From Clostridiaceae bacterium (lineage in GTDB: Bacteria > Bacillota > Clostridia > DSM-8532), in the NCBI GenBank assembly GCA_012719545.1, contig JAAYAD010000096.1:1-64000 (forward strand): a stretch of 64,000 nt of DNA. The letters are read 5' to 3'. The translations under genes and the position numbers were made by a program. Shown here piece by piece: positions 40,260 through 50,360 of the stretch (position 1 is the first letter of the stretch; every line of letters begins with the position of its first letter). Below the pieces are notes generated by a model. That model was not told the DNA's origin and did no database searches. It was given only the letters and a program-made list of their open reading frames with translations.

Positions 40260-40739
40260 TTGGGCAAGAAAGTAATGTCTAAGAATGAGCTCCTTGAAAA
40301 GAAGGAGGAGCTTCTTGAAAAATATAGCAAGATCCATAGAAAAGCTGATAAGCTTCCCATCCTGACCAAAAAAGAGAGAAAAGCTCTTGGAATAGGCAAG
40401 GATGAAGGAAGAGCCGTTGTTAAATATGCAAGGGTTTCAACTAGAAAGGCCAAACTGGTTATTGATTTGATTCGCAATAAAGGAATTGATGAGGCTTATG
40501 GGATACTGAAGTATATGCCCAGAAACGCGTCCGAGATTCTTTATAAGCTTCTTAAATCTGCTGAGGCCAATGCTGTTAACAATAATCAGTTAAATAGAGA
40601 CAATCTCTATGTGGCTGAAGTATATGCAGATCAGGGCCCAACCCTTAAAAGGATTATGCCAAGGGCACAGGGCAGAGCATTCCGAATTCGCAAGAGAACC
40701 AGCCACATCACATTGGTTCTCAAGGAAAGGGCTAAATAG
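40260..40739 (+). CDS. rplV: 50S ribosomal protein L22 with a 50-residue N-terminal extension
   Basis: The conserved L22 domain, which lines the exit tunnel, begins only near residue 51 ([20 protein letters not shown]) and ends with the tunnel loop [17 protein letters not shown]. The first 50 residues are a highly charged, helix-prone segment ([20 protein letters not shown]). Typical L22 is about 110 residues; this is 159. The TTG at 40260, seven bases after GGAAGGAGG, best fits; ATG 40254 is too close and ATG 40275 too far. Even the 40275 start leaves about 45 extra residues. Confidence 0.92.
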   Translation: MGKKVMSKNELLEKKEELLEKYSKIHRKADKLPILTKKERKALGIGKDEGRAVVKYARVSTRKAKLVIDLIRNKGIDEAYGILKYMPRNASEILYKLLKSAEANAVNNNQLNRDNLYVAEVYADQGPTLKRIMPRAQGRAFRIRKRTSHITLVLKERAK

Positions 40740-40750
40740 GAGGTTGCAAT

Positions 40751-41416
40751 ATGGGCCAAAAAGTTAATCCGCATGGACTTAGAATAGGAATTATAAAGGA
40801 CTGGGATACCAAGTGGTATGCAGGCACTAAAGATTTCAGCAACTTCCTCGTGGAAGACGTAAAGATTCGCAAGTTCTTAAAGAATAAGCTTTACATCGCT
40901 GGAATCGCCAGAATTGAAATCGAACGTGCTGCAAACAAGGTTAAGATTAACATTCATACTGCTAAACCCGGTATTGTAATCGGAAAGCAGGGTGCCGGTA
41001 TCGAAGCTCTCAGAAAAGAAGTTGAAAAGCTCACCGGCAAGAGCGTTCTTCTTAACATAACAGAAATCAGAACTCCTGAGCTCAATGCTCAGCTTGTGGC
41101 TGAAAATATAGCTGCTCAGCTCGAGAAGCGTGTTTCATTCCGTCGCGCTATGAAGCAGGCAATGTCAAGAACCATGAAGTTCGGTGCCAAAGGTATTAAG
41201 ACCGCTGTTTCAGGAAGACTTGGTGGTGCTGAAATTGCCAGAACAGAGCATTACGCAGAAGGTACTATACCTCTTCAGACTCTTCGTGCAGACATTGACT
41301 ATGGTTTTGCTGAAGCAAATACAACCTATGGTAAGATCGGCGTGAAGGTTTGGATTTACAAGGGTGAAGTTCTTCCCACCAAGAAGAAGGAGAAAAAGGA
41401 AGGGGGAGACAAATAA
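40751..41416 (+). CDS. rpsC: 30S ribosomal protein S3
   Basis: This 221-residue protein lies at the mRNA entry site and helps unwind mRNA. It begins [20 protein letters not shown], has the KH-domain [17 protein letters not shown], and [27 protein letters not shown] precedes ATG 40751. The tail is Lys-rich as usual. Confidence 0.98.
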   Translation: MGQKVNPHGLRIGIIKDWDTKWYAGTKDFSNFLVEDVKIRKFLKNKLYIAGIARIEIERAANKVKINIHTAKPGIVIGKQGAGIEALRKEVEKLTGKSVLLNITEIRTPELNAQLVAENIAAQLEKRVSFRRAMKQAMSRTMKFGAKGIKTAVSGRLGGAEIARTEHYAEGTIPLQTLRADIDYGFAEANTTYGKIGVKVWIYKGEVLPTKKKEKKEGGDK

Positions 41417-41418
41417 TT

Positions 41419-41856
41419 ATGTTGATGCCAAAGAGAGTTAAGTATAGAAGGGTTCAGAGAGGACGCATGAAAGGTAAGGCAACTCGCGGTAACGTTATTT
41501 CCAACGGCGAGTATGGTCTCCAGGCTATTGAACCCGCATGGATCACAAGCAATCAGATAGAGGCCGCCCGTGTTGCTATGACACGTTTTGTTAAGAGAGG
41601 CGGAAATGTTTGGATTAAGATTTTCCCCGATAAGCCGGTAACAAAGAAGCCTGCAGAAACCCGTATGGGTTCCGGTAAGGGTTCTCCCGAATACTGGGTT
41701 GCAGTTGTAAAGCCCGGCCGCGTTCTCTTTGAAATTGCAGGTGTTCCGGAAGAGACAGCAAGAGAGGCGTTAAGACTTGCTTCTCACAAATTGCCCGTTA
41801 AGTGCAAGATAATTGCTCGTGGGGAAGAGGTAGGTGTGGATAATGAAGGCGTCTGA
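41419..41856 (+). CDS. rplP: 50S ribosomal protein L16
   Basis: This 145-residue protein contacts A-site t[23 protein letters not shown] at the start, [20 protein letters not shown] and [13 protein letters not shown] are all canonical. It begins two bases after the rpsC stop and overlaps rpmC by 14 bases. Confidence 0.98.
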   Translation: MLMPKRVKYRRVQRGRMKGKATRGNVISNGEYGLQAIEPAWITSNQIEAARVAMTRFVKRGGNVWIKIFPDKPVTKKPAETRMGSGKGSPEYWVAVVKPGRVLFEIAGVPEETAREALRLASHKLPVKCKIIARGEEVGVDNEGV

Positions 41857-42055
41857 ATTAAAAATGCTTAGAGAAAAGACACGTGAAGAGCTCGAGAAAG
41901 AGCTTGCTGAACTTAAGGCCGAATTGTTCAAGTTAAGATTCCAGCATGCTACAAACCAGCTTGAAAATCCCATGAAGCTTAAGGAAGTCAAGAAGGATAT
42001 CGCACGTGTAAAGACAATTATCCGTGAAATGGAACTTGGAATTAAGAGGAACTGA
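41843..42055 (+). CDS. rpmC: 50S ribosomal protein L29
   Basis: This 70-residue, mostly helical protein sits by the exit tunnel next to L23. It starts [20 protein letters not shown] and has the conserved [23 protein letters not shown] 41843 is preferred over GTG 41834 because of the upstream GAGGT spacing and the conserved start. It overlaps the rplP end. Confidence 0.97.
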   Translation: MKASELKMLREKTREELEKELAELKAELFKLRFQHATNQLENPMKLKEVKKDIARVKTIIREMELGIKRN

Positions 42056-42093
42056 TTAGTAGGCGCTAATTACCGGAAGGAGGTTTGTTCCGC

Positions 42094-42351
42094 GTGGCTC
42101 AAAGAGGCTTGAGAAAAACCATGGTTGGTGAAGTTGTTAGTGATAAAATGGATAAGACCATTGTTGTGGCTGTTGTGGACAGTGTAAAGCATCCTCTTTA
42201 CAAAAAGATTATGAAGAGGACATATAAGCTTAAGGCTCACGACGAAAACAACGAATGTCGTGTAGGCGACCGCGTAGAAGTTATGGAAACCAGACCACTC
42301 AGCAAGGACAAGAGATGGAGACTGGTCAGAATTGTTGAAAAAGCGAAGTAA
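42094..42351 (+). CDS. rpsQ: 30S ribosomal protein S17
   Basis: This 85-residue OB-fold protein is a primary 16S rRNA binder. It reads [40 protein letters not shown] and [14 protein letters not shown]. The start is GTG at 42094, nine bases after GGAAGGAGGT; an in-frame TTG at 42085 overlaps that site and is rejected. Confidence 0.97.
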   Translation: MAQRGLRKTMVGEVVSDKMDKTIVVAVVDSVKHPLYKKIMKRTYKLKAHDENNECRVGDRVEVMETRPLSKDKRWRLVRIVEKAK

Positions 42352-42367
42352 GAGGAGGCGTTAAGTA

Positions 42368-42736
42368 ATGATTCAGGCACAGACATATTTGAGGTCTGCT
42401 GATAACACTGGCGCCAAGGAATTGATGTGCATTAAGGTCCTCGGCGGCTCAAAAAGGAAATATGCCAATATAGGCGATGTTATAGTTTGTTCAGTTAAAA
42501 ATGCAACACCCGGCGGTGTTGTTAAGAAAGGCGATGTTGTTAGAGCGGTAATCGTACGTTCTGTTAAGGGTATAAAAAGAGCCGATGGAACTACAATTCG
42601 CTTTGATGATAACGCAGCCGTTATTCTCAAAGATGATGGTAATCCCAGAGGAACCCGTATTTTTGGACCAGTAGCAAGAGAGTTGAGAGAAAAGGATTAC
42701 ATGAAGATAATTTCTCTGGCCCCAGAAGTACTGTAA
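42368..42736 (+). CDS. rplN: 50S ribosomal protein L14
   Basis: This 122-residue protein bridges the subunits. [39 protein letters not shown] and [20 protein letters not shown] are canonical. AGAGGAGG precedes ATG 42368. Length is exactly that of most bacteria. Confidence 0.98.
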   Translation: MIQAQTYLRSADNTGAKELMCIKVLGGSKRKYANIGDVIVCSVKNATPGGVVKKGDVVRAVIVRSVKGIKRADGTTIRFDDNAAVILKDDGNPRGTRIFGPVARELREKDYMKIISLAPEVL

Positions 42737-42753
42737 GGAAGGAGGCTTGACAA

Positions 42754-43101
42754 ATGGCTAATAAGGTTCACGTTAAAAAAGGCGATACAGTATACGTACT
42801 GAGCGGTAAGGACCGTGGTAAAAAAGGTAAGGTTCTTTCAGTTGATTCCTCCAGCCGCAGAGTCCTTGTAGAAGGTGTCAACATAATTACAAAGCATGTT
42901 AAGCCAAGGCCAAACCAAGGCATCCAGGGTGGGATTATTCATCAGGAAGCACCCATTTATGCCGATAAGGTAATGTTCGTTTGCAAAAGCTGCGGAAAAC
43001 CTACAAAAGTTGGCAGAAAGGTACTCGATAACGGCAACAGAGCAAGGGTTTGCAAGAAATGCGGCGAAGTAATAGACATTATCGGAGAAGGGAAGGAGTA
43101 A
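42754..43101 (+). CDS. rplX: 50S ribosomal protein L24 (zinc-ribbon form)
   Basis: This 115-residue assembly initiator has a KOW motif ([20 protein letters not shown]) at the N terminus. The C-terminal half contains two CxxC pairs ([11 protein letters not shown] and CKKCGEV), enough for a zinc ribbon. GGAAGGAGG precedes ATG 42754. Confidence 0.97.
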   Translation: MANKVHVKKGDTVYVLSGKDRGKKGKVLSVDSSSRRVLVEGVNIITKHVKPRPNQGIQGGIIHQEAPIYADKVMFVCKSCGKPTKVGRKVLDNGNRARVCKKCGEVIDIIGEGKE

Positions 43102-43124
43102 ATCCTTAAGGAGGTTGACGAGAC

Positions 43125-43667
43125 ATGCCAAGATTGCTTGACAAGTACAATAAAGAGGTTGCTCAGGCTCTGCAGGCGAAATTCGGCTATAAAAGCCCAA
43201 TGCAGATACCCAAACTTGTTAAGGTTGTACTTAACATGGGTGTAGGAGACGTAAAAGACAACCCTAAGGCCATTGAAAATGCTGCAAACGAACTTGCGTT
43301 GATTACAGGTCAGAAGCCTGTTATAACCAAGGCTAAGAAGTCAGTTGCTGCATTCAAGGTCCGTGAGGGTATGAATATAGGATGCAAGGTTACACTTCGT
43401 GGCTCAAGAATGTACGAGTTTGTTGATAAACTCTTCAATGTAGCTCTTCCCAGAGTTAGGGACTTTAGAGGGATTGGTGCTAATTCCTTTGATGGTCGCG
43501 GTAACTTCTCAATGGGGATAAAGGAACAATTGATCTTCCCGGAAATTGAATACGATAAGGTAGACAAGATCCGCGGAATGGATATAACCTTTGTAACAAC
43601 TGCCAAGACCGATGAAGAAGCAAAGGAACTGCTGACACTTCTCGGCCTGCCATTTGCAAAGAGCTAA
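43125..43667 (+). CDS. rplE: 50S ribosomal protein L5
   Basis: This 180-residue protein binds 5S rRNA and P-site tRNA. It shows [40 protein letters not shown] and [27 protein letters not shown] precedes ATG 43125. Full length. Confidence 0.98.
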   Translation: MPRLLDKYNKEVAQALQAKFGYKSPMQIPKLVKVVLNMGVGDVKDNPKAIENAANELALITGQKPVITKAKKSVAAFKVREGMNIGCKVTLRGSRMYEFVDKLFNVALPRVRDFRGIGANSFDGRGNFSMGIKEQLIFPEIEYDKVDKIRGMDITFVTTAKTDEEAKELLTLLGLPFAKS

Positions 43668-43680
43668 AGGAGGTAATTAA

Positions 43681-43866
43681 ATGGCTAAGAAGTCAATGAT
43701 TATTAAGCAGCAGAGAAAACCGAAGTTTTCCACTAGGTATTATAATCGCTGCAAGCTCTGCGGCAGACCTCACGCATATATGAGGAAGTTCGGAATCTGC
43801 CGTCTTTGCTTCAGAGAATTAGCATACAAGGGCCAGATACCAGGTGTTAAGAAAGCAAGCTGGTAA
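43681..43866 (+). CDS. rpsZ: 30S ribosomal protein S14, zinc-binding type Z
   Basis: This 61-residue short S14 has four cysteines in [20 protein letters not shown] (CxxC, then CxxC), which bind zinc. The ending [11 protein letters not shown] is universal for the type. AAGGAGG precedes ATG 43681. Confidence 0.98.
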   Translation: MAKKSMIIKQQRKPKFSTRYYNRCKLCGRPHAYMRKFGICRLCFRELAYKGQIPGVKKASW

Positions 43867-43890
43867 TTGAGCGAAAGGAGGTCTGTAATA

Positions 43891-44289
43891 ATGCATGCAA
43901 CCGACGTGATTGCAGATATGCTTACAAGAATAAGAAATGCCGCAGCTTCAAAGCATCAGACTGTGGATATTCCATCATCAAATATAAAGAAGCAGATCGC
44001 AAAAATTCTTCTTGATGAAGGATATATTAAGGATTTCGTAGAAATAGATGACAAAAAGCAGGGTATTATAAGAATCACCCTTAAGTATGTTGAAAACAAG
44101 AAGAATGTAATTACCGGTATAAAGAGAATCAGCAAGCCCGGATTGAGGGTTTATGCAGGTAAGGATGAACTTCCCAAGGTTCTCGGCGGTTTAGGTATAG
44201 CTATTGTTTCAACATCAAAAGGCATTATGACCGACAAGGAAGCCAGGAAACTCGGCGTAGGCGGAGAAGTTCTTGCCTTTGTATGGTAA
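43891..44289 (+). CDS. rpsH: 30S ribosomal protein S8
   Basis: This 132-residue protein binds the central 16S rRNA domain and, in E. coli, represses the spc operon. It starts [20 protein letters not shown] after an initial MHAT and ends [20 protein letters not shown] and on. ATG 43891 follows AAAGGAGGT; the frame is open upstream without a better start. Confidence 0.98.
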   Translation: MHATDVIADMLTRIRNAAASKHQTVDIPSSNIKKQIAKILLDEGYIKDFVEIDDKKQGIIRITLKYVENKKNVITGIKRISKPGLRVYAGKDELPKVLGGLGIAIVSTSKGIMTDKEARKLGVGGEVLAFVW

Positions 44290-44364
44290 GCCTTAAATAT
44301 ATTAAGAAGTTATAGTTCTGAAAAGGGCGTAATGCTCTCAATCTAAGGACTGGAGGTGCAATTC

Positions 44365-44913
44365 ATGTCACGTATAGGAAGAATGCCTGTTGAGATTCCG
44401 GCAGGCGTAGAGGTAAAGCTTAATGGAAACAGTCTGACCGTTAAAGGACCAAAGGGAACCTTAAGCGCGGACTTCCATAAAAACATGAAAATAACACAGG
44501 AAGGTAACACAATTGTTGTTACCCGTCCTAATGATGACAAGCTTAACAGGTCACTTCACGGCCTTACACGAGCTCTCATTGCCAATATGGTGACTGGTGT
44601 GACAAAAGGCTTTGAAAAGACTCTTGAAATTGTTGGTGTCGGCTACAGAGCACAGAAGCAGGGAAAGAAGCTTATACTTAACCTTGGATATTCTCATCCT
44701 GTTGAGATGGAAGAGCCTGCTGGCATCACCATTGAGGTTCCCCAGCAGGACAGAATTATTGTTAAGGGAGCCGACAAGCAGCTTGTAGGCGAAGTTGCTG
44801 CAAAAATCCGTGAGAAGCGTCCGCCTGAGCCATATAAGGGCAAAGGTATCAAGTACGCCGGAGAGGTCATCATCCGCAAGGAAGGCAAGGCCGGCGCTAA
44901 AGGTAAGAAATAA
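44365..44913 (+). CDS. rplF: 50S ribosomal protein L6
   Basis: This 182-residue protein near the GTPase-associated centre reads [20 protein letters not shown] and later [23 protein letters not shown] 44365 follows GGAGGTG; the in-frame TTG at 44356 is too close to that site. Confidence 0.98.
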   Translation: MSRIGRMPVEIPAGVEVKLNGNSLTVKGPKGTLSADFHKNMKITQEGNTIVVTRPNDDKLNRSLHGLTRALIANMVTGVTKGFEKTLEIVGVGYRAQKQGKKLILNLGYSHPVEMEEPAGITIEVPQQDRIIVKGADKQLVGEVAAKIREKRPPEPYKGKGIKYAGEVIIRKEGKAGAKGKK

Positions 44914-44933
44914 GAGAGGGGAGTGAGTGTGCA

Positions 44934-45302
44934 ATGATTAAAAGTATCGACAAGAACAAGGTAAGACTCCGCAAGCATGCACGTGTACGCAAGAAGATTT
45001 CCGGCACACCGGAAAGACCGCGTCTGTGCGTATTCAGGAGCTCCAAGCATATATATGCCCAGATTATCGATGATGTCAACAGCACCACTCTGGTTGCAGC
45101 ATCCACTCTGGATGAAGCTCTCAAGGGAAAGCTTAAGTATACAGGCAATAAGGAAGCCGCAAGAGAAGTAGGCAAGCTTATTGGAAATAAGGCACTTGAA
45201 AAAGGAATTAAAACTGTAGTGTTCGATAGAGGCGGTTACCTTTTCCATGGCAGGGTCAAGGAACTCGCTGACGGCGCAAGAGAAGCCGGCCTCGAATTCT
45301 GA
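44934..45302 (+). CDS. rplR: 50S ribosomal protein L18
   Basis: This 122-residue 5S rRNA-binding protein has [32 protein letters not shown] and the C-terminal [23 protein letters not shown] 44934 follows GAGGGGAG. Confidence 0.98.
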   Translation: MIKSIDKNKVRLRKHARVRKKISGTPERPRLCVFRSSKHIYAQIIDDVNSTTLVAASTLDEALKGKLKYTGNKEAAREVGKLIGNKALEKGIKTVVFDRGGYLFHGRVKELADGAREAGLEF

Positions 45303-45333
45303 TAACGGCTTTTTGTAGAAGGAGGGGAACAAA

Positions 45334-45834
45334 TTGCAGAAAATTGATCCAAGCACACTGGACCTTAAGGAAAAGGTTGTCAATATCGGCCGTGTAACAA
45401 AGGTCGTTAAGGGTGGTAGAAATTTCAGATTCAGCGCCCTTGTAGTTGTTGGTGATGAAAACGGCTATGTAGGAGTTGGCAGCGGAAAGGCAGCAGAAAT
45501 TCCTGATGCAATCCGCAAGGGTATCGAAGATGCCAAGAAGAATCTTATATATGTGCCTATCGTGGGTTCCACCATTCCCCATGAAGCATTTGGCGAGTTC
45601 GGCGCAGGCAAGGTATTGCTTAAGCCGGCTAAGGAAGGTACCGGTGTTATTGCCGGTGGCCCTGTAAGAGCGGTTCTTGAGCTTGCAGGTATTCGTGATA
45701 TTTATACAAAATCCTTAGGCTCCAACAATCCTACCAATATGGTGCGTGCTACTATAGACGGCCTTTCTCAGTTAAGGACTGCTGAACAGATCGCAAAATT
45801 GAGAGGAAAGAGCGTTGAGGAAATCCTTGGATAG
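45334..45834 (+). CDS. rpsE: 30S ribosomal protein S5
   Basis: This 166-residue protein at the mRNA entry affects decoding accuracy. It has [20 protein letters not shown] (spectinomycin-sensitive loop region), [13 protein letters not shown] and [15 protein letters not shown]. The start is TTG at 45334 after GGAGGGG. Confidence 0.97.
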   Translation: MQKIDPSTLDLKEKVVNIGRVTKVVKGGRNFRFSALVVVGDENGYVGVGSGKAAEIPDAIRKGIEDAKKNLIYVPIVGSTIPHEAFGEFGAGKVLLKPAKEGTGVIAGGPVRAVLELAGIRDIYTKSLGSNNPTNMVRATIDGLSQLRTAEQIAKLRGKSVEEILG

Positions 45835-45847
45835 GAGGTAGCTTTCA

Positions 45848-46027
45848 ATGGGCGACTTGAGAATTACTCTTGTTAAGAGTACAATAAAATGCAAAGAAGA
45901 TCAGAAGGCTACGGTTGCCGCTCTTGGTCTTCGCAAGATTGGGCAGACTGTTGAACAGAAAGACAATGCTCAAATTCGCGGAATGATTCATAAAGTATCA
46001 CACCTTTTAAAGGTTGAAGAAATATAA
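45848..46027 (+). CDS. rpmD: 50S ribosomal protein L30
   Basis: This short gene encodes 59 residues starting [20 protein letters not shown], followed by [20 protein letters not shown] and [14 protein letters not shown]. Family length is about 60. AGGAGG (45834 region) precedes ATG 45848. It sits between rpsE and rplO as in other Firmicutes. Confidence 0.97.
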   Translation: MGDLRITLVKSTIKCKEDQKATVAALGLRKIGQTVEQKDNAQIRGMIHKVSHLLKVEEI

Positions 46028-46041
46028 AGGAGGTGCAGCCA

Positions 46042-46482
46042 GTGAACTTGTTTGAATTAAAACCTGGAGCACCGAAACAGGCTCCAAAGCGCAAGGGTAG
46101 AGGACATGGTACCGGTAACGGTAAAACTGCCGGCAGAGGTCACAAGGGCCAGAACGCAAGAGCGGGCGGCGGCGTAAGACCCGGTTTTGAAGGCGGTCAG
46201 ATGCCTTTATTCAGAAGAATACCCAAGAGGGGCTTCAATAACTACGAGTTCAGAAAAGTTTACACAGAAGTTAAGCTCTCTGATCTCGAGAGATTTGATA
46301 ACGGTACAGAAGTTACTGCAGAGCTCTTGAAAGAAGCAGGAGTAATTAAGAAGATAAATGACGGTATAGTTGTTCTGGGCAACGGAAATCTCACTAAGAA
46401 GCTTACTGTTAAAGCAGCCAGGTTTACCAAGACAGCATCTGAGAAGATCGAAGCATTAGGAGGAAAGGCTGAGGTGATTTAA
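46042..46482 (+). CDS. rplO: 50S ribosomal protein L15
   Basis: This 146-residue late-assembly protein has the glycine-rich N-terminal extension ([20 protein letters not shown]) and [12 protein letters not shown]. The start is GTG at 46042; another GTG at 46033 lies within the AAAGGAGGTG site. The stop is immediately followed by the secY ATG. Confidence 0.97.
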   Translation: MNLFELKPGAPKQAPKRKGRGHGTGNGKTAGRGHKGQNARAGGGVRPGFEGGQMPLFRRIPKRGFNNYEFRKVYTEVKLSDLERFDNGTEVTAELLKEAGVIKKINDGIVVLGNGNLTKKLTVKAARFTKTASEKIEALGGKAEVI

Positions 46483-47778
46483 ATGGAGAGCGTTTTCTCG
46501 CCATTACGAAGTGCCTGGAGGATCGCCGACCTAAGGAAAAAGCTGATAGTAACTGCTTTATTGTTGCTGGTGTATCGTTTAGGCGTTTACATCCCGGTTC
46601 CCGGTATGAATGCTAGTGCGCTTGCTGCAATGATTAACACCCAAAGCGGCGGACTCTTTGGATTTATGAACATTATTGGCGGCGGAGCATTTACCAATGC
46701 CAGTATTTTTGCAATGTCGATAACTCCGTATATTAATGCATCCATTATCCTTCAGCTTTTAACCATTGCAATACCTGCTCTGGAAAGGTTGCAGAAAGAG
46801 GGAGAAGAGGGAAGAAAGAAGCTCGCCCAATGGACACGCTACGGAACCGTCATTTTAGGTTTCCTGCAGGCAACCTTCATGTATATTGGATTCAGAAATG
46901 CCATTACTCAGCGTAATGTAATGTCCTTCCTTACCATAACCCTGGCTCTGACAGCAGGAACCGCATTTATTATGTGGCTCGGTGAGCAGATTAATGAGTA
47001 TGGTATAGGAAACGGAATTTCCCTCATTATCTTTGTAAACATTCTTTCAAGAGGACTTGTTGCCTTCAGTGCCCTGTATAACATCATCAGGGGTTACGCA
47101 CAGGAAGGTCAGCTGGCAATAGGTGTTCTTATAGTAGTAGGAATAGTTGCCGTATTTGTTGCGGTAGTGGTAATGGTTATCTTTGTTACCCAGGCTGAAA
47201 GAAGAATTCCCGTACAATACGCAAAGCGTGTTGTGGGACGCAAGATGTATGGAGGACAAAGCACCCATATACCTATCAAGGTAAATGTGGCCGGCGTGGT
47301 TCCTATAATTTTTGCCATGTCATTGCTTTCATTCTTCCCAACCATCATCGGCCTTGTAGCACCTAATACACAAAACAAATTCCTGCTCGGCTTGATGAAT
47401 TTCAGCAGCAATCCGCTGTATATGTTGGTTATGGCTTTACTCGTTCTCTTCTTTACATTCTTCTATACAATGATGGTATTTAACCCAATAGAGCTGGCCA
47501 ACAACATCAGGAAAAACGGTGGATTCATTCCTGGTATCAGACCTGGTAAGCCTACCAGCGATTATATTATGAATGTACTGAAGCGTGTAACATGGTTCGG
47601 TGCATTATTCCTTGCACTTGTTACTATTCTGCCCAGCCTTCTTGAGCTTATTACAGGTGTAAAGAATATGTGGTTTGGAGGTACATCTCTCCTCATTATG
47701 GTAGGTGTGGCTCTTGAAACTGCCAAACAGATTGAGTCCCAGCTTATGATGAGACATTACAAGGGATTCCTTGAATAA
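46483..47778 (+). CDS. secY: Preprotein translocase subunit SecY
   Basis: This 431-residue protein is the channel subunit of the Sec translocon, with ten predicted membrane helices. Recognisable parts are LRKKLIVTALLLLVYRLGVY, the plug-region IIGGGAFTNASIFAMSITPY, IQLLTI-like helices and the cytoplasmic QAERRIPVQYAKRVVGRKMY loop that binds SecA and ribosomes. ATG 46483 abuts the rplO stop, with AGGTG upstream. Confidence 0.99.
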   Translation: MESVFSPLRSAWRIADLRKKLIVTALLLLVYRLGVYIPVPGMNASALAAMINTQSGGLFGFMNIIGGGAFTNASIFAMSITPYINASIILQLLTIAIPALERLQKEGEEGRKKLAQWTRYGTVILGFLQATFMYIGFRNAITQRNVMSFLTITLALTAGTAFIMWLGEQINEYGIGNGISLIIFVNILSRGLVAFSALYNIIRGYAQEGQLAIGVLIVVGIVAVFVAVVVMVIFVTQAERRIPVQYAKRVVGRKMYGGQSTHIPIKVNVAGVVPIIFAMSLLSFFPTIIGLVAPNTQNKFLLGLMNFSSNPLYMLVMALLVLFFTFFYTMMVFNPIELANNIRKNGGFIPGIRPGKPTSDYIMNVLKRVTWFGALFLALVTILPSLLELITGVKNMWFGGTSLLIMVGVALETAKQIESQLMMRHYKGFLE

Positions 47779-47798
47779 TAAAAAATTATCTGTGTGCA

Positions 47799-47832
47799 CG
47801 CAAGGCGGAATACATTTGTAATCCGCTTTGCG
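47799..47832 (+). other. Hairpin between secY and adk
   Basis: CGCAAGGCGGA (47799-47809) pairs with TCCGCTTTGCG (47822-47832) with one G-U pair. No T run follows, so complete termination is unlikely; it may be a processing or stability element. Confidence 0.5.
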
Positions 47833-47892
47833 ACGCATGCTGATATGGGGAATTTTCCTTAATGAATTTTTATCATAGAGGAAGCGTATTTT

Positions 47893-48540
47893 ATGAGGAT
47901 GATTCTATTGGGGCCGCCGGGGGCCGGAAAAGGCACACAGGCAGCAAATCTTTCTATAGCTCTTAAAATACCGCATATCTCAACGGGCGATATTTTCAGA
48001 GCCAATATAAAGGAAGGCACACCATTAGGAGTACTTGCCAAAACATATATAGATGCCGGAAAGCTTGTACCCGATGATGTAACCATTGGCATAGTTGAAA
48101 AGAGATTAGAGAACAAGGACTGCGTAAATGGTTTTTTGATGGACGGTTTTCCCAGAACAATTCCGCAGGCTGAGAAATTTGACGCTATGCTTGAAAAGAT
48201 GGGCAGATCCGTTGATTTGGTTATCAACATAGAGGTTCCCGATGACCTTATAGTCAAGAGAATGTCAGGAAGAAGGATGTGTTCCTGCGGAAGGACATAC
48301 CATGTTGATAACAATCCTCCCCAAAAGGAAGGAATCTGTGATGCCTGCGGCAATAAGCTTTACATAAGGGAAGACGACCGTGAGGAAACCGTCAAGGAAA
48401 GGCTTAAAACATATCACCAGCAGACAAGTCCCTTAATTGACTACTATAAGAAAAAAGGGATTCTGGTTAATGTAGACGGTACAAAATCCATAGACGATAC
48501 TTCCCGGGAAATCCTTGAACTTATAAAAAATCATGCATAA
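47893..48540 (+). CDS. adk: Adenylate kinase
   Basis: This 215-residue enzyme balances ATP, ADP and AMP. It shows the P-loop [25 protein letters not shown] and the long lid with a zinc site formed by CSCGRTYH and CDACG. Only a weak GAGG site precedes ATG 47893. It lies between secY and map as in most Firmicutes. Confidence 0.98.
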   Translation: MRMILLGPPGAGKGTQAANLSIALKIPHISTGDIFRANIKEGTPLGVLAKTYIDAGKLVPDDVTIGIVEKRLENKDCVNGFLMDGFPRTIPQAEKFDAMLEKMGRSVDLVINIEVPDDLIVKRMSGRRMCSCGRTYHVDNNPPQKEGICDACGNKLYIREDDREETVKERLKTYHQQTSPLIDYYKKKGILVNVDGTKSIDDTSREILELIKNHA

Positions 48541-48576
48541 ACTGCAAACAGGCATAAATAGCATCGAGGATATAAA

Positions 48577-49344
48577 ATGATTGTATTAAGATCTCAGAGA
48601 GAACTGGATAAATTAAGGCGTGCCGGTGAGGTGGTGGCCAAGGTACACCAGAGGATGGCAGAACTCATTGCACCTGGCATAACCACACTGGAGCTTGACA
48701 GGGCAGCCGAGGAGGTAATTCGCAAGGCAGGAGCAATTCCGTCCTTTAAGGGTGTTCCATGTCCTTATGGAGGAATTGACTTCCCAGGCTCAATCTGTGC
48801 ATCAATTAATCATCAGGTTATACATGGCATACCGGGCAAAACGGTTCTTAGAGATGGGGACATAATAAGCATTGATGTCGGTGCCATATTGGACGGCTAC
48901 CATGGGGACGCTGCCAGAACCTATCCTGTGGGAAATATATCCCAGGAAGCAAAGGATTTGATTTTCCACACGGAAGAGGCCTTCAACAGAGGTATGGCAT
49001 GTGCAGTGGAAGGCAAAAGAATAAGGGATATTTCAACGGCTGTCCAGGAGTATGCTGAAAGCCATGGCTATTCTGTTGTCCGTGACTTTGTAGGACATGG
49101 AATAGGAACCGAAATGCATGAGGAACCCCAGATACCCAACTATCGCACTGCTGAACGCGGTCCAAGGATTTTAAACGGCATGGTCCTTGCCATTGAACCT
49201 ATGATAAATATAGGAACCTGGAAAGTAAAAGTACTGGATGACAAATGGACAGTGGTAACAGCTGACGGAAAACTGTCGGCTCACCATGAAAATACTGTGG
49301 CAGTGACACCTAAAGGACCGGAAATATTGACCAGATTATATTAA
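48577..49344 (+). CDS. map: Type I methionine aminopeptidase
   Basis: This 255-residue cytosolic metalloenzyme removes initiator methionine. The five metal ligands of the family are visible in order: DVGAILDGYHGDAAR (two Asp), VGHGIGTEMHEEP (His), AIEPM (Glu) and HHENTVAVT (Glu). No SH3 or zinc-finger extension. It starts ATG 48577 with GAGGATAT upstream. Confidence 0.97.
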   Translation: MIVLRSQRELDKLRRAGEVVAKVHQRMAELIAPGITTLELDRAAEEVIRKAGAIPSFKGVPCPYGGIDFPGSICASINHQVIHGIPGKTVLRDGDIISIDVGAILDGYHGDAARTYPVGNISQEAKDLIFHTEEAFNRGMACAVEGKRIRDISTAVQEYAESHGYSVVRDFVGHGIGTEMHEEPQIPNYRTAERGPRILNGMVLAIEPMINIGTWKVKVLDDKWTVVTADGKLSAHHENTVAVTPKGPEILTRLY

Positions 49345-49479
49345 AAATCACGAAAAAAGAGAAGAATCTTGAAAAAGGACTTAATTTGATATACAATATA
49401 TACTTGCTGTGATTAAATCTGTCTTTATGCAGCAAAATAGCTTGATTAAGCAATGCAGATACGAAGTTTATAAATTGGT

Positions 49480-49803
49480 ATGATTAAACAAAATGATGAT
49501 AAACCCTTGGATACAATAATAGGTCGTTTTGTATGGTCAAAAGCAGGCCGTGATAAAGGCAAGCTATTTATCATTGTTGATATTGCCGATGATAATCATG
49601 TGCTGATTGCCGACGGTGCATTAAGACGCATCAGCAATCCAAAGAAGAAGAAACTAAAGCACCTGAACATAACCAATGTATCCGATGAGTATATATCTCA
49701 GGCAGTATTGATGAAGAAGAAGCTAAATGACGCTGACCTTCAGAAAGCTGTTTTAAGATATTATGATGAACATGAAAACAATTTACTGAGTGGGGAGGAG
49801 TAG
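49480..49803 (+). CDS. KOW-domain RNA-binding protein (L14e/L6e/L27e-like)
   Basis: This 107-residue protein carries an N-terminal KOW-type fold, GRFVWSKAGRDKGKLFIIVD, a motif shared with archaeal L14e and widespread in Firmicutes between map and infA. A basic KKKKLKHLN segment follows. The function is unproven; ribosome-linked RNA binding is the best guess. ATG 49480 lacks a clear ribosome-binding site, so the start is uncertain. Confidence 0.85.
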   Translation: MIKQNDDKPLDTIIGRFVWSKAGRDKGKLFIIVDIADDNHVLIADGALRRISNPKKKKLKHLNITNVSDEYISQAVLMKKKLNDADLQKAVLRYYDEHENNLLSGEE

Positions 49804-49806
49804 AAT

Positions 49807-50025
49807 TTGTCGAAGGAAGATGTAATTGAACTGGAAGGAACGGTGCTGGAAGCGCTTCCAAATGCAACGTTCAAGGTTCAGCTCGAAAACGGACATGTCA
49901 TTCTCGCCCATATATCAGGAAAACTTAGAATGAATTATATACGTATACTTCCAGGGGATAAGGTGACCGTTGAAATGTCAACCTACGACTTATCTCGCGG
50001 TCGCATTACGTGGAGATGCAAGTAA
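49807..50025 (+). CDS. infA: Translation initiation factor IF-1
   Basis: This 72-residue S1-like OB-fold protein binds the A site during initiation. It reads [40 protein letters not shown] and [12 protein letters not shown]. The start is TTG at 49807 after GGGGAGGAG, only three bases past the KOW gene stop. Confidence 0.98.
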   Translation: MSKEDVIELEGTVLEALPNATFKVQLENGHVILAHISGKLRMNYIRILPGDKVTVEMSTYDLSRGRITWRCK

Positions 50026-50054
50026 GCAGCCATAAGGACAGGAGGATCAATACA

Positions 50055-50168
50055 ATGAAAGTAAAACCATCAGTTAAAAGAATATGCGAAAAGTGTAAAG
50101 TTATTCGCAGAAAAGGTCGCGTAATGGTTATATGCGACAATCCTAAGCACAAGCAAAGACAAGGATAA
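50055..50168 (+). CDS. rpmJ: 50S ribosomal protein L36 (zinc-binding form)
   Basis: A 37-residue gene: [20 protein letters not shown], then [17 protein letters not shown]. The CxxC, C and H ligands of the zinc-containing form are all present. AGGAGG precedes ATG 50055. It follows infA as usual. Confidence 0.97.
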   Translation: MKVKPSVKRICEKCKVIRRKGRVMVICDNPKHKQRQG

Positions 50169-50175
50169 TTAACCC

Positions 50176-50206
50176 GCAACCGACAGAAAAGAATACTGTC
50201 GGTTGC
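50176..50206 (+). other. Hairpin after rpmJ
   Basis: GCAACCGACAG (50176-50186) pairs perfectly with CTGTCGGTTGC (50196-50206). It is followed by ATATTGC rather than a T run, so it may be a weak terminator or a processing site. Confidence 0.6.
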
Positions 50207-50245
50207 ATATTGCAAAATAGGCAGATAATTTCCATAGCGGCTGAG

Positions 50246-50276
50246 CCTTTATATTTTTTTGAAAAAAGTATAAAGG
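50246..50276 (+). promoter_or_regulatory. Near-perfect 31-base palindrome in the rpsM leader
   Basis: Arms 50246-50260 and 50262-50276 pair over 15 positions with one G-U pair. It lies 85 bases before rpsM, in a 192-base gap within an otherwise tight gene string. The alpha operon is a known target of S4 feedback in other bacteria; a role for this element is inference. Confidence 0.5.
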
Positions 50277-50360
50277 TTTATGGAAATTTTTATATATAGA
50301 TCAATTTTAGACAATAATAAGTAAATAGGTTACGCAAGTACCATTCGGAGGTGTAGTAAT

